Of a stretch of 64,000 bases of DNA, positions 55,153-63,968 are shown in pieces; within the stretch, counting starts at the first letter, position 1; each line of letters starts with the position of its first letter. The stretch covers positions 61,931-125,930 of the forward strand of contig NZ_FOAR01000017.1 in assembly GCF_900109755.1 (NCBI RefSeq), read 5' to 3'. Under the pieces are notes generated by a model. That model saw only the letters and a program-made list of their open reading frames with translations. It was not told the origin of the DNA and did not search any database. A program made the position numbers and the translations under genes. Origin of the DNA: Pseudomonas agarici (GTDB lineage: Bacteria; Pseudomonadota; Gammaproteobacteria; Pseudomonadales; Pseudomonadaceae).

Positions 55153-56648
55153 AGCCAATGACTCACCGCATACCAACCCAATAGTCCCATCACCACCGTA
55201 TAGGGCAAGGCCATCCACACCATCCGCCCATACGAGAGGCGAATCAATGGCGCAATCGCCGACGTCAGCAGGAACAGGAACGCTGCCTGGCCATTGGGTG
55301 TCGCCACGCTCGGTAGGTTGGTGCCGGTGTTGATCGCGATCGCCAGGGTTTCGAAGTGCTCGCGGCTCATCTGGCCGCTGGCGAACGCTTGTTTTACCTC
55401 GGTGATGTAGATCGTGGCGACGAACACATTATCGCTGATGGCCGACAACAGACCGTTGGCAATAAACAGCATGCCCGGCTGCTGGTCGGCGGGCAGACCC
55501 AGTACCCAGTGAATCAGCGGCACGAACAGTTGTTGATCGTGGATCACTGCCACCACCGCAAAAAACACCACCAGTAAGGCAGTGAACGGCATCGCGTCCT
55601 TGAAGGCGCTGCCTAGCCGGTGTTCGTCGGTGATGCCGGTAAAGGCGGTGATCAGCACGATCACCAGCAAGCCGATCAGGCCCACCTCGGCGACATGCAG
55701 GGCCAGCCCGGCAATCAGGATCAATGCCGCCAGCCCCTGCACGATCAGCGCGGCGCACTGGCGCGGGGTACGCTCGGCGTCGTCTTCACGGGCATAGGCG
55801 GCCAGGACGGCGCGCACGTTGTCCGGCAGCAAGGCACCGTAGCCGAACCAGCGCAGTTTCTCCAGCAATACGCAGGTCACCAGGCCCGCCGCCAGGACCG
55901 GTAACGCAACCGGCGCGACTTTCTGGAAGAACTCGCTGAAATGCCAACCCATTTCATGGCCGATCAACAGGTTCTGCGGCTCGCCCACCAGGGTGCAGAC
56001 ACCGCCCAGCGCTGTGCCTACCGCGCCATGCATCAGTAGGCTGCGCAGGAAGGCGCGGAACTGTTCGAGGTCGGCGTGGTGCAGGCTCGGCAACTGATGA
56101 TCGCTGCTGAAGTCGCTGTCCTGGCGCGGGTCATTGCCCGAGGCCACGCGGTGATAGACCGAATAGAAACCCACGGCGGCGCTGATGATCACTGCGGTGA
56201 CGGTCAGCGCATCGAGAAAGGCCGAGAGAAACGCCGAGAGAAAACAGAACAGCAGCCCCAGCAGCGCCTTGGCATGCACGCGCAACAACAGACGGGAAAA
56301 CAGGAACAGCAACAGGTCTTTCATAAAGTAAATGCCGGCCACCATGAACATCAGCAGCAGGATTACCGGGAAGTTGTGCAACAGCTCGTCGTACACCGTT
56401 TCGGGGCTGGTCATGCGCAGCAGCAGAGCCTCGACCAACAACAGCCCACCGGGCATCAGCGGGTAGCATTTGAGGGCCATGGCTAGGGTGAAGATAAATT
56501 CCACCACCAGCAGCCAACCGGCGGCGACCGGGCCGACGCGCCACAGCACCAAGGCATTGAGGATCAGGAAGGCCAGGATGCTGGCCTTATACCAGCGAGG
56601 GGAGTGCCCGAGGAAGTTGTGGGCGAAGGCTGAACTCAGCGATGACAT
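55149..56648 (-). CDS. nhaB: Na+/H+ antiporter NhaB
   Basis: 499 residues, about the usual NhaB length, with many membrane helices. N-terminal FAHNFLGHSPRWYKASILAFLI, LLHNFPVILLLMFMVAGIYFMKDLL, FCFLSAFLSAFLDALTVTAVII and the GGVCTLVGEPQNLLIG segment are family-typical. It exports sodium in exchange for protons at the inner membrane. AAGGAG precedes the ATG. It is convergent with the gnd-zwf operon and divergent from the isomerase gene. Confidence 0.93.
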   Translation of the reverse strand: MSSLSSAFAHNFLGHSPRWYKASILAFLILNALVLWRVGPVAAGWLLVVEFIFTLAMALKCYPLMPGGLLLVEALLLRMTSPETVYDELLHNFPVILLLMFMVAGIYFMKDLLLFLFSRLLLRVHAKALLGLLFCFLSAFLSAFLDALTVTAVIISAAVGFYSVYHRVASGNDPRQDSDFSSDHQLPSLHHADLEQFRAFLRSLLMHGAVGTALGGVCTLVGEPQNLLIGHEMGWHFSEFFQKVAPVALPVLAAGLVTCVLLEKLRWFGYGALLPDNVRAVLAAYAREDDAERTPRQCAALIVQGLAALILIAGLALHVAEVGLIGLLVIVLITAFTGITDEHRLGSAFKDAMPFTALLVVFFAVVAVIHDQQLFVPLIHWVLGLPADQQPGMLFIANGLLSAISDNVFVATIYITEVKQAFASGQMSREHFETLAIAINTGTNLPSVATPNGQAAFLFLLTSAIAPLIRLSYGRMVWMALPYTVVMGLLGWYAVSHWL

Positions 56649-56805
56649 CGGCAGCTCCTTGTTTGTAAGAGTGCGCGCAAGGTGACGTAAGAAATCATGA
56701 AGATCAAGGCGTAGGTCCGCTTTTTGGCCTATCCGCTTGCTGAAGCCTGGTGCGACCCCTTGCTATAGTTCCAGCCTTCCCAATACCCTGCCAAGGATGC
56801 TCGTT

Positions 56806-57618
56806 ATGTCCGAATACCAAGCCTTTCGTGTCGACCTGGCCGACCATATCGCCCACGTGCAGATCAATCGCCCGGAAAAGATCAACGCGATGAACGCGGT
56901 GTTCTGGAGCGAAATCGTCGAGATCTTCCGCTGGATCGACGACACCGACGCCGTGCGGGTGGTGGTCCTGAGTGGTGCGGGCGAGCACTTTTCCTCAGGC
57001 ATCGACCTAACGCTACTCGCCGCGCTTGGCAATGAGTTGAGCCAGGATGTCGGTCGCAACGCCCGTTTGTTGCGGCGTAAGATCCTGCAGTTGCAGGCGT
57101 GCTTCAATGCCGTGGATAAATGCCGCAAGCCGGTACTGGCGGCGATTCAGGGGTATTGCCTGGGCGGTGCCATCGATCTGATCGCCGCTTGCGACATGCG
57201 TTATTGCGCCGAGGATGTGCGGTTTTCGATCAAGGAAGTGGATATCGGCATGGCCGCCGATGTCGGCACTTTGCAGCGTCTGCCGCGTATCATCGGCGAC
57301 GGTATGTTGCGTGAGCTGGCCTACACAGGACGTCAATTCGGCGCCGACGAAGCCCTGCGTATCGGGCTGGTCAATCGTGTCTATCCCGATCACGACGCCT
57401 TGTTCGCTGGCGTGTTGGGGATCGCGCGCGAAATTGCCGGTAAATCGCCGATCGCCGTAAGTGGCACCAAGGAAATGCTCGGCTACATGCGTGACCACCG
57501 TATCGACGACGGTCTGGAATACGTTGCCACTTGGAACGCCGCCATGTTGCAATCGACGGACTTACGTGTGGCCATCGCGGCCCACATGAGCAAGCAGAAA
57601 CCTGAATTTCAGGACTGA
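56806..57618 (+). CDS. Delta(3,5)-delta(2,4)-dienoyl-CoA isomerase (crotonase family)
   Basis: 270 residues. INRPEKINAMNAVFW, the oxyanion-hole HFSSGIDL, IQGYCLGGAIDL, then FSIKEVDIGMAADVGTLQRLP closely parallel mammalian ECH1 (VKEVDVGLAADVGTLQRLP). Thus the Asp in GGAIDL, the Glu in KEVD and the Asp in AADVG, which set the isomerase apart from plain hydratases, are all present. It moves double bonds during oxidation of odd-position unsaturated fatty acids. Start MSEYQAFRVD at 56806 with AAGGA; an ATG three codons earlier is the alternative. Confidence 0.85.
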   Translation: MSEYQAFRVDLADHIAHVQINRPEKINAMNAVFWSEIVEIFRWIDDTDAVRVVVLSGAGEHFSSGIDLTLLAALGNELSQDVGRNARLLRRKILQLQACFNAVDKCRKPVLAAIQGYCLGGAIDLIAACDMRYCAEDVRFSIKEVDIGMAADVGTLQRLPRIIGDGMLRELAYTGRQFGADEALRIGLVNRVYPDHDALFAGVLGIAREIAGKSPIAVSGTKEMLGYMRDHRIDDGLEYVATWNAAMLQSTDLRVAIAAHMSKQKPEFQD

Positions 57619-57648
57619 GGGCCGTTTCCCGGTCCCTAAGGAACCACA

Positions 57649-58479
57649 ATGACTCAAGGTTGGACAACCGCAGTACTGGATATCGAACAACCCGGTGGCT
57701 GGGCCGTAGCCCGAGGCCCAGAGGGTTTTTTGCTGGATGACAACGGCGTGCTATTTTCCCGCGATTGGCTCAAACGTCAGCCATTGCCGGTACTCTGCGA
57801 GCATGGGATCGGTCATCACGACGGTGAGCCGGTGTACCTGTTGGAGCTCAGATCCACGGCCGATGTGCCGGGTTGCCGCTGGCAGGGCTTGCGCCGATTC
57901 ATGCTCGAAGGTGATTTTACCACGTACAGCATGCTCGGCTATGCCGCCCAGATCGGCACCTGGGCCCGTGAGCACCGTTTCTGTGGAAGCTGTGGGCAGC
58001 CGGCGACGCAGGTGCCGGGGGAGCGTGCGATGTATTGCCAGCCTTGCGATCTGCGGGCCTATCCGCGAATTTCACCGAGCATGATCGTGTTGATCACCCG
58101 TGGCGACGAGGTACTCCTGGCCCGCTCGCCGCGTTTCGTCAGCGGGATGTACAGCACTCTGGCTGGTTTCGCCGAACCCGGTGAGTCGGTGGAGGAGTGC
58201 CTGATCCGTGAGGTGCGCGAGGAAGTACAGGTCGAGGTCAGCAATATTCAGTACGTTGGTAGCCAGTGCTGGCCGTTCCCGCATTCGATGATGCTCGGTT
58301 TCCATGCCGAATATGCCGCTGGCGATATTGTGCCCCAGGCTGACGAGATCGAGGACGCCCAGTGGTTCAATATCCACAACCTGCCACCGCTACCGGCCTC
58401 GCGCTCGATTGCCCGCCACCTGATCGACCTGTATGTGGCGCGCCGTCTAGGTCATGCTGAACCAGTGCTGCCAAGCTAG
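57649..58479 (+). CDS. nudC: NAD+ diphosphatase (NADH pyrophosphatase), RNA NAD-decapping enzyme
   Basis: 276 residues. Zinc ribbon FCGSCGQPAT ... YCQPCDL near the middle, then the Nudix box GFAEPGESVEECLIREVREEV, followed by the NudC-specific SQCWPFPHSMMLGF. It hydrolyses NAD(H) to NMN(H) and AMP and removes NAD caps from RNA. The gene starts 30 bases after the isomerase gene and may be co-transcribed with it. Its last 33 bases overlap the end of the convergent permease gene. Confidence 0.93.
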   Translation: MTQGWTTAVLDIEQPGGWAVARGPEGFLLDDNGVLFSRDWLKRQPLPVLCEHGIGHHDGEPVYLLELRSTADVPGCRWQGLRRFMLEGDFTTYSMLGYAAQIGTWAREHRFCGSCGQPATQVPGERAMYCQPCDLRAYPRISPSMIVLITRGDEVLLARSPRFVSGMYSTLAGFAEPGESVEECLIREVREEVQVEVSNIQYVGSQCWPFPHSMMLGFHAEYAAGDIVPQADEIEDAQWFNIHNLPPLPASRSIARHLIDLYVARRLGHAEPVLPS

Positions 58480-59226
58480 GCGCACGGTCAGACCGAGGAC
58501 CACGGTGATGAACACCGGGCGAATGAATTTCGCCCCGCCGCTGATGGCGGTGCGGGCGCCGAAGAAGGCCCCGATCATCACCGAGACACCCATGCTCAGG
58601 CCGATGAGCCAATCCACCTGGCCGGAAAAGATGAACACCGACAGGGCTGCGATATTGCTGACGAAGTTCATGCTGCGGGCCACGCCGCTGGCCTTCACCA
58701 GGTCGATGGGGTAGAGCAGCAGGCTGCTGACGGTCCAGAAGGCGCCGGTACCGGGACCGGCCACACCGTCGTAGAAACCCAGGCTGAAACCCTGAGGCAA
58801 TTGCCACTTTCTTTTGATCGGCGCATCGCTGTCCAGCGGCGCCTTGGGCGTGCCGCCGAACAGCAGGTATAGGCCGCAACCGAAGACAATCACCGGGAGC
58901 ATCTTGTTCAGCCATTCGGCCGGGAGGAAATGCGCAGTCACCGCGCCGATCAGCGCGCCCGCGAGGGTGCCAAAGATCGCCAGTTTCCACTGGCGTGGAT
59001 GGAACAGCTTGCGCCGGTAGAAGGTGAAGCTGGCGGTGGCCGAACCGAAGGTCGAGCTGAGTTTGTTGGTGCCCAACACCAGGTGCGGCGGCAGGCCGGC
59101 GGTGAGTAGCGCTGGGGTGGTCAACAGGCCGCCGCCGCCGGCGATGGCGTCGATGAATCCGGCGATAAAGGCAACGACGGCGAGAATGGCGAGGGTGGTC
59201 AGGTCTACGCTGAGATCGAAAGGCAT
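58447..59226 (-). CDS. TSUP (TauE/SafE) family membrane permease
   Basis: 259 residues with about eight membrane helices and the twin TSUP motif: the first half carries GFIDAIAGGGGLLTTPALL, the second YDGVAGPGTGAFWTVSSLL. Members export sulfite, sulfoacetate or related organosulfur anions; the substrate here is unknown. The 3' end overlaps nudC by 33 bases on opposite strands. No sulfur-metabolism gene lies nearby. Confidence 0.85.
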   Translation of the reverse strand: MPFDLSVDLTTLAILAVVAFIAGFIDAIAGGGGLLTTPALLTAGLPPHLVLGTNKLSSTFGSATASFTFYRRKLFHPRQWKLAIFGTLAGALIGAVTAHFLPAEWLNKMLPVIVFGCGLYLLFGGTPKAPLDSDAPIKRKWQLPQGFSLGFYDGVAGPGTGAFWTVSSLLLYPIDLVKASGVARSMNFVSNIAALSVFIFSGQVDWLIGLSMGVSVMIGAFFGARTAISGGAKFIRPVFITVVLGLTVRLAWQHWFSMT

Positions 59227-59519
59227 GGAGTCCGCTTAGGTCGGCAGGGTACGCGGCAGGGTGGCGCGCAAAGGTCGCCATCTTACTCATTAGCGAATGT
59301 TGCCGCGACCTTATCGGATTCTATGATTGATAAGGGGTTTATATATTTTTTAAATGAATATATTTCAATTTTTGTAATTCTTTAAGGAATATTAGGCGCA
59401 ATTTCCAAGGAGCGGTAAAAGCAATCGATAGCGACTATCGAGCAGGGTGATTTCTGCTTCGACGGGGTGCCGGGTAGCCTGTATCCATTGCCTTACACCA
59501 GGTTTTCGGGAGTTGCGTC

Positions 59520-59789
59520 ATGAGACATTCACCTGCGGTTTTACTGCTCCTGCTGCTGTCGGTGTTGGCCGGTTGCGCCAGTCATCCCTCTCCCGAATTG
59601 CGTCCCTACAGCGCGCAAGAAAGTAAGCAACTGGCACTGGAAGCGCTGAATCGGCGCGGGCTATCCTTCGATGAATATCAGCAAAAGAAAGCCGAATTGC
59701 TCGGACAGCCATCCAAGGTCTATGGCTTCGATGAGCAACGTGAAATCAGCGCCGACCGTGGCAGTCACCGGTATACCCATCAGAGCTGA
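59520..59789 (+). CDS. Small lipoprotein of unknown function
   Basis: 89 residues: signal peptide VLLLLLLSVLAGC with a canonical lipobox, then a short charged mature part (LALEALNRRGLSFDEYQQKKAELL, helical) ending in QS. No domain recognised. It stands alone between the permease gene and the aminopeptidase gene. Confidence 0.75.
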   Translation: MRHSPAVLLLLLLSVLAGCASHPSPELRPYSAQESKQLALEALNRRGLSFDEYQQKKAELLGQPSKVYGFDEQREISADRGSHRYTHQS

Positions 59790-60068
59790 ACGTGCGAATT
59801 GCGGCGATTCAGTTTTTTGCCAACTGTGCAAAGTCCCTCAAGTGCTTATAGGGTAGCTATCTGACTGGCGTTTTCGCCCAGATAGTTGCCATGACTGCCG
59901 TGCCCCCTACAACATTAGCGTACCGGCGTTCGGCCTGAGCGTCGGATGCGGGTGTGCCATTGCTCATCTCCTTGGGATAACCATCCGCCTGGACGGTTGC
60001 CTCGTGGTGGTGACTGATCCATTATCGACACCGGATAACAATTAAATACGTGATTAGCAGGAGACATG

Positions 60069-61877
60069 ATGAGCACGCCGACCTTGAGTCAGGGAACCGT
60101 ACCCCAGCGCCTGGCGCGTACCCGCGAGCTGATGAGCCGCGAGGGCGTCTACGCTTTGCTGGTGCCATCAGCCGATCCGCACCTGTCGGAATACCTGCCC
60201 GCCTACTGGCAGGGCAGGCAATGGCTATCGGGATTTCATGGCTCGGTCGGTACCTTGATCGTCACGGCGAAGTTTGCCGGGGTCTGGGCTGACAGCCGCT
60301 ATTGGGAGCAGGCAACCAAGGAGCTGACCGGCAGTGGCATCGAACTGGTCAAGTTGCAACCGGGGCAATCCGGACCGCTGGAGTGGCTGGCCGAGCAAAC
60401 GCCGGAAGGTGGCGTGGTGGCAGTCGATGGAGCGGTGATGGCGCTGGCCTCGGCGCGTACTTTGGCAGACAAGCTGCAAAGCCGCGGTGCCCGCCTGCGT
60501 ACCGACATCGATCTGTTACGGCAAGTCTGGGAAGACCGCCCGGTATTACCGAACCAACCGATCTATCAGCACCTGCCACCACAGGCGACTGTCAGTCGCG
60601 GTGAGAAACTGGTGCAGTTGCGCGAGGAACTGAAGAGTCGCGGCGCCGACTGGCATTTCATCGCAACGCTGGACGATATCGCCTGGTTGTTCAATCTGCG
60701 TGGCGCCGATGTGTCGTTCAACCCGGTGTTCCTCTCCTTCGCCCTGATCAGCCAGGACCAGGCCAGCCTGTTTGTCGCCCTCGATAAGGTCAGTGCCGAA
60801 TTGCTGCAGATTCTGGAGCAGGATGGCGTGACCCTGCGTGACTACAGCGAGATGGCCGCAGCCCTGGCGAACGTGCCGGCTGGTTCGAGCCTGTTGGTGG
60901 ATCCCGCCCGTGTCACCTGCGGCTTGCTGGACCATCTCGGTGCTGAGGTCAGACTGGTGGAAGGCCTGAACCCGACCACCCTGGCGAAATCGCGCAAGAG
61001 CCTGGAGGATGCGGTACATATCCGCCAGGCCATGGAGCAAGACGGTGCAGCCCTCTGTGAGTTCTTCGCCTGGCTGGAAACGGCGCTGGGACGTGAGCGG
61101 ATCACCGAGCTGACCATCGACGAACAACTGACGGCTGCCAGGGCCCGCCGCCCTGGCTATGTGTCCCTGAGCTTCAACACCATTGCCGCGTTCAATGCCA
61201 ATGGCGCGATGCCGCACTATCACGCTACCGAGCAGGAGCACGCGGTGATCGAAGGCGACGGGCTGTTGCTGATCGACTCCGGAGGCCAATACCTGGGCGG
61301 CACCACCGATATCACTCGGATGGTTCCGGTGGGCACACCGACCGCCGAGCAGAAGCGTGACTGCACGCGGGTGCTCAAGGGGGTAATTGCCTTGTCCCGC
61401 GCGCAATTCCCCCGTGGCATCCTGTCGCCGCTACTCGATGCCATCGCCCGCGCACCGATCTGGGCGGAGAGTGTCGACTATGGCCATGGTACCGGCCACG
61501 GTGTGGGTTACTTCCTCAATGTCCATGAAGGTCCGCAAGTGATCGCCTACCAGGCGGTCGCGGCCCCGCAGACGGCGATGCAGCCAGGTATGATCACCTC
61601 GATCGAGCCTGGCACCTACCGCCCCGGTCGCTGGGGCGTGCGTATCGAGAACCTGGCGATGAACCGCGAAGCGGGCAAGAGCGAGTTCGGCGAATTCCTG
61701 CGCTTCGAAACCCTGACCCTGTGCCCGATCGACACTCGCTGCCTGGAGCCATCGTTGCTGAGCCTGGAGGAGCGCGGGTGGTTAAACGACTATCATGCCC
61801 AAGTGCGTGAGCGCTTGAGCCCGTTGTTGAACGGTGCCGCATTGGACTGGTTGAATACCCGCACTGCGCCGATCTGA
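60069..61877 (+). CDS. Xaa-Pro aminopeptidase (M24B, long APP1-like form)
   Basis: 602 residues, three-domain layout of eukaryotic-type aminopeptidase P, longer than the roughly 440-residue E. coli PepP. Two creatinase-like N-terminal domains (ADPHLSEYLPAYWQGRQWLSGFHGS) precede the pita-bread domain. Metal ligands: Asp in LLIDSGGQY, Asp in GGTTDITRM, His in YGHGTGHGVGY, Glu in TSIEPGTY, Glu in VRIENLAM. It removes an N-terminal residue before proline. AGGAG is five bases before the second ATG (60069), preferred to the first at 60066. Confidence 0.9.
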   Translation: MSTPTLSQGTVPQRLARTRELMSREGVYALLVPSADPHLSEYLPAYWQGRQWLSGFHGSVGTLIVTAKFAGVWADSRYWEQATKELTGSGIELVKLQPGQSGPLEWLAEQTPEGGVVAVDGAVMALASARTLADKLQSRGARLRTDIDLLRQVWEDRPVLPNQPIYQHLPPQATVSRGEKLVQLREELKSRGADWHFIATLDDIAWLFNLRGADVSFNPVFLSFALISQDQASLFVALDKVSAELLQILEQDGVTLRDYSEMAAALANVPAGSSLLVDPARVTCGLLDHLGAEVRLVEGLNPTTLAKSRKSLEDAVHIRQAMEQDGAALCEFFAWLETALGRERITELTIDEQLTAARARRPGYVSLSFNTIAAFNANGAMPHYHATEQEHAVIEGDGLLLIDSGGQYLGGTTDITRMVPVGTPTAEQKRDCTRVLKGVIALSRAQFPRGILSPLLDAIARAPIWAESVDYGHGTGHGVGYFLNVHEGPQVIAYQAVAAPQTAMQPGMITSIEPGTYRPGRWGVRIENLAMNREAGKSEFGEFLRFETLTLCPIDTRCLEPSLLSLEERGWLNDYHAQVRERLSPLLNGAALDWLNTRTAPI

Positions 61878-61883
61878 TCGCTG

Positions 61884-61910
61884 ACCGCGTCGTTGCCAGG
61901 GCGCGGTTTT
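61884..61910 (+). terminator. Possible terminator after the aminopeptidase gene
   Basis: ACCGCG and CGCGGT, 12 bases apart, followed by TTTTC and, a little later, TTTTTG. The stem is short with a long loop, so this is tentative. Confidence 0.4.
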
Positions 61911-61986
61911 CAGGTTTTTGTCGGGGGATGCGACAAAACTGGCCAGCGCATTGAGTCTATCCACAAGCCAGATCGCAGGGGCGTTC

Positions 61987-62268
61987 CTAACGCTTGCACA
62001 TGATGATCATGCTGCGACTGGTATAGCCCGCGGGGTTCAGGCCGAAAGGGTAGTCGCCGGGGTCTTCGACGGCATCACCGGACTTGGCGATGACCTTGTA
62101 GCCATTTTCGCCGCAGGATTCGGTGGCTTTGGTGTAGCATTTTTCCCAGGAGGACGTCAGTCCCGAGCAGTTGATATGTACGCCTCGCTTGCCATGTTTT
62201 ATTGGCTTGGAAGTGGCGCTACAGCCAGCGACGGCGAGTACTGCCAAGACGATCAAAAAGAGCTTCAT
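61987..62268 (-). CDS. Small cysteine-containing lipoprotein, YecR-like
   Basis: 93 residues. Lipobox FLIVLAVLAVAGC, then HINCSGLTSSWEKCYTKA and ESCGENGYKVIAKSGD, with further Cys near the end (IIMCKR). The W-x-x-C-Y-x-x-A and C-G-x-x-G-Y pattern is seen in small enterobacterial and Pseudomonas lipoproteins of unknown role; the four mature cysteines could form two disulfides in the periplasm. Start MKLFLIVLAV at 62268. Confidence 0.75.
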   Translation of the reverse strand: MKLFLIVLAVLAVAGCSATSKPIKHGKRGVHINCSGLTSSWEKCYTKATESCGENGYKVIAKSGDAVEDPGDYPFGLNPAGYTSRSMIIMCKR

Positions 62269-62440
62269 TCCTGTCCTTAATCTCCAGCCCACGGATCAAC
62301 GTGTCCGAGTTTGGCTTTTTTTTCGTGCCCGCTGCTGTCTTCCATGAATGCCTCGTCCGAAATTATCAAGGCTGGCATTGAGTTAGATGTAAACATGTCT
62401 TATTTGCGCGAGAAATACCAGAGCCGCGTCACCTGTTGTA

Positions 62441-63328
62441 TCAATCGGCGGCCATGGCAGGCTTGGGTTCGTTGCGCATGGTCAGGGTTGCGCCGAAGCA
62501 AGCGCAGATAATACAGGCGATAGCCAGCCATTGCGCCAGGGATAGGTACTCGCTCAGGAACAGCAATCCCGAGAGGGCGCCGAAGGCCGGTTCGATGCTC
62601 ATCAAGGTACCGAAGGTGCGCGCAGGGATTCGCGTCATCGCGACCATTTCAAGGCTGTAGGGCAGGGCAGTGGAGAGGACGGCGACGCCAAGGGCGACCG
62701 GGATAAGCGAGGGCGTCAGCAGTGCCGCACCGGCATGGACGATGCCGAACGGGGCCACGACGAAGGCGGCGATCATCACGCCCCAGGCAGCGGTCTGGAT
62801 ACCGTTGTCCGCACCGGCTTTCTGTCCGAACAGAATGTACAGGGCCCAGCAGGCACCCGCACCCAGCGCATAGAGTGTACCGACCAGGTCAATGCTGGCG
62901 CTGGTGTTTCCCGTTGGAATCAATAGCAGCAGGCCGCCAATCGCCAGACCGATCCATAAATAGTCGATGGCTCGGTGTGAGGCCAGGATCGCCACAACCA
63001 GTGGCCCGGTGAACTCCAGGGCGACCGCGATGCCCAGGGGCACACTGCGAAGAGCCATATAGAAAAGCAGGTTCATGCCACCCAGGGCGATGCCGTAGAT
63101 GATCACGGTACGCAGGGACCTGGCGGTGAACGTTGCCCGCCAGGGGCGCAGTATCAGCAGCATGATGACGCTGGCAAAGATCAGGCGCAGGGTAGTGGTG
63201 CCCTGGGCCCCGACAAGGGGGAACATGCTCTTGGCCAGGGAGGCACCGGATTGAATGGAAGCCATTGCGATAAGCAGCAGGCCGACGGGAAAGAGTGCCG
63301 TGGCCAGTCTGCGAGACTGCTGAGTCAT
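62441..63328 (-). CDS. rhtA: EamA/DMT-family exporter, RhtA type
   Basis: 295 residues, ten membrane helices in two EamA repeats. Segments such as GASLAKSMFPLVGAQGTTTLRL, ALRSVPLGIAVALEFTGPL and ALPYSLEMVAMTRIP are typical of RhtA, which exports threonine, homoserine and other amino acids. It reads away from the rrn operon. Substrate inferred from family. Confidence 0.85.
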   Translation of the reverse strand: MTQQSRRLATALFPVGLLLIAMASIQSGASLAKSMFPLVGAQGTTTLRLIFASVIMLLILRPWRATFTARSLRTVIIYGIALGGMNLLFYMALRSVPLGIAVALEFTGPLVVAILASHRAIDYLWIGLAIGGLLLLIPTGNTSASIDLVGTLYALGAGACWALYILFGQKAGADNGIQTAAWGVMIAAFVVAPFGIVHAGAALLTPSLIPVALGVAVLSTALPYSLEMVAMTRIPARTFGTLMSIEPAFGALSGLLFLSEYLSLAQWLAIACIICACFGATLTMRNEPKPAMAAD

Positions 63329-63480
63329 GGGGTAGTGTCATCCAGAGCGGGCAATAAGTCATATGAAGAGGGGCTGTCAGCCTATGATGCTTAACAATGA
63401 ATGATTGAGCAATATATTGCCCAATTTGGATGCCTTCTCGTCTATCAGAAGTGCCTGCGATAGAAAATTTGAATCAATGC
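63329..63480. other. Non-coding region between rhtA and the rrn promoters
   Basis: No gene seen. AT-rich in places, as expected upstream of an rRNA promoter (UP-element-like), and it must also hold the rhtA promoter. Together with the leader it makes the 640-base gap before 16S. Confidence 0.4.
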
Positions 63481-63508
63481 TTGACGGCGAATTCCATGGG
63501 CCTATAAT
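63481..63508 (+). promoter_or_regulatory. rrn promoter, distal (first of three)
   Basis: TTGACG, 16-base spacer, TATAAT, followed by a GC-containing discriminator. Same spacing as the two further promoters downstream, in the direction of the 16S gene. Confidence 0.7.
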
Positions 63509-63625
63509 TCGCCCCACTTCCGACGCGGTCGAAACGAAAAATTCCTTTTCATTCAGTGAGTTAAGTAGATTTAGGTCGATGCGGTCTTCAGTTCGTCGAA
63601 ACCCGGAAGCGCTGTAGAAGAGGTG

Positions 63626-63653
63626 TTGACAGCAGCGTGTAACGCTGTAGAAT
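63626..63653 (+). promoter_or_regulatory. rrn promoter, middle
   Basis: TTGACA, 16-base spacer, TAGAAT: consensus -35, near-consensus -10, short spacer typical of growth-rate-controlled rRNA promoters. Confidence 0.8.
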
Positions 63654-63745
63654 TCGCCTCCCGCTGCCGACAGGTCGACAGCGCAAGTGGTTGAAGCTGA
63701 AGCGTTTTTTGAACGAAAAGCGTTGAAAACTTCTCAAATAATCAC

Positions 63746-63773
63746 TTGACAGTAACTGGCGCTGCTGTAGAAT
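63746..63773 (+). promoter_or_regulatory. rrn promoter, proximal
   Basis: TTGACA, 16-base spacer, TAGAAT, then GCGCGCC, a GC-rich discriminator expected for ppGpp/DksA-controlled rRNA promoters. It lies about 195 bases before the 16S gene. Confidence 0.85.
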
Positions 63774-63807
63774 GCGCGCCTCGGTTCAGCGAACAGCTCA
63801 ACCCACC

Positions 63808-63819
63808 GCTCTTTAACAA
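63808..63819 (+). promoter_or_regulatory. boxA antitermination site of the rrn leader
   Basis: GCTCTTTAACAA matches the rrn boxA consensus bound by NusB/NusE and lies between the promoters and the 16S gene. Confidence 0.85.
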
Positions 63820-63968
63820 CTGAATCAAGCAATTCGTGTGGGTGCTTGTGGAGTCAGACTGAATAGTCACTAGATTATCAGCATCACAAGTTACTCCGCG
63901 AGAAATCAAAGATGTAACCAACGATTGCTGAGCCAAGTTTAGGGTTTTCTCAAAACCCAAAGATGTTT

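Noticed and set aside
63742..63960. 72-codon minus-strand frame in the rrn leader
   Set aside because: Lies across an rrn promoter and boxA; rRNA leader, not coding.
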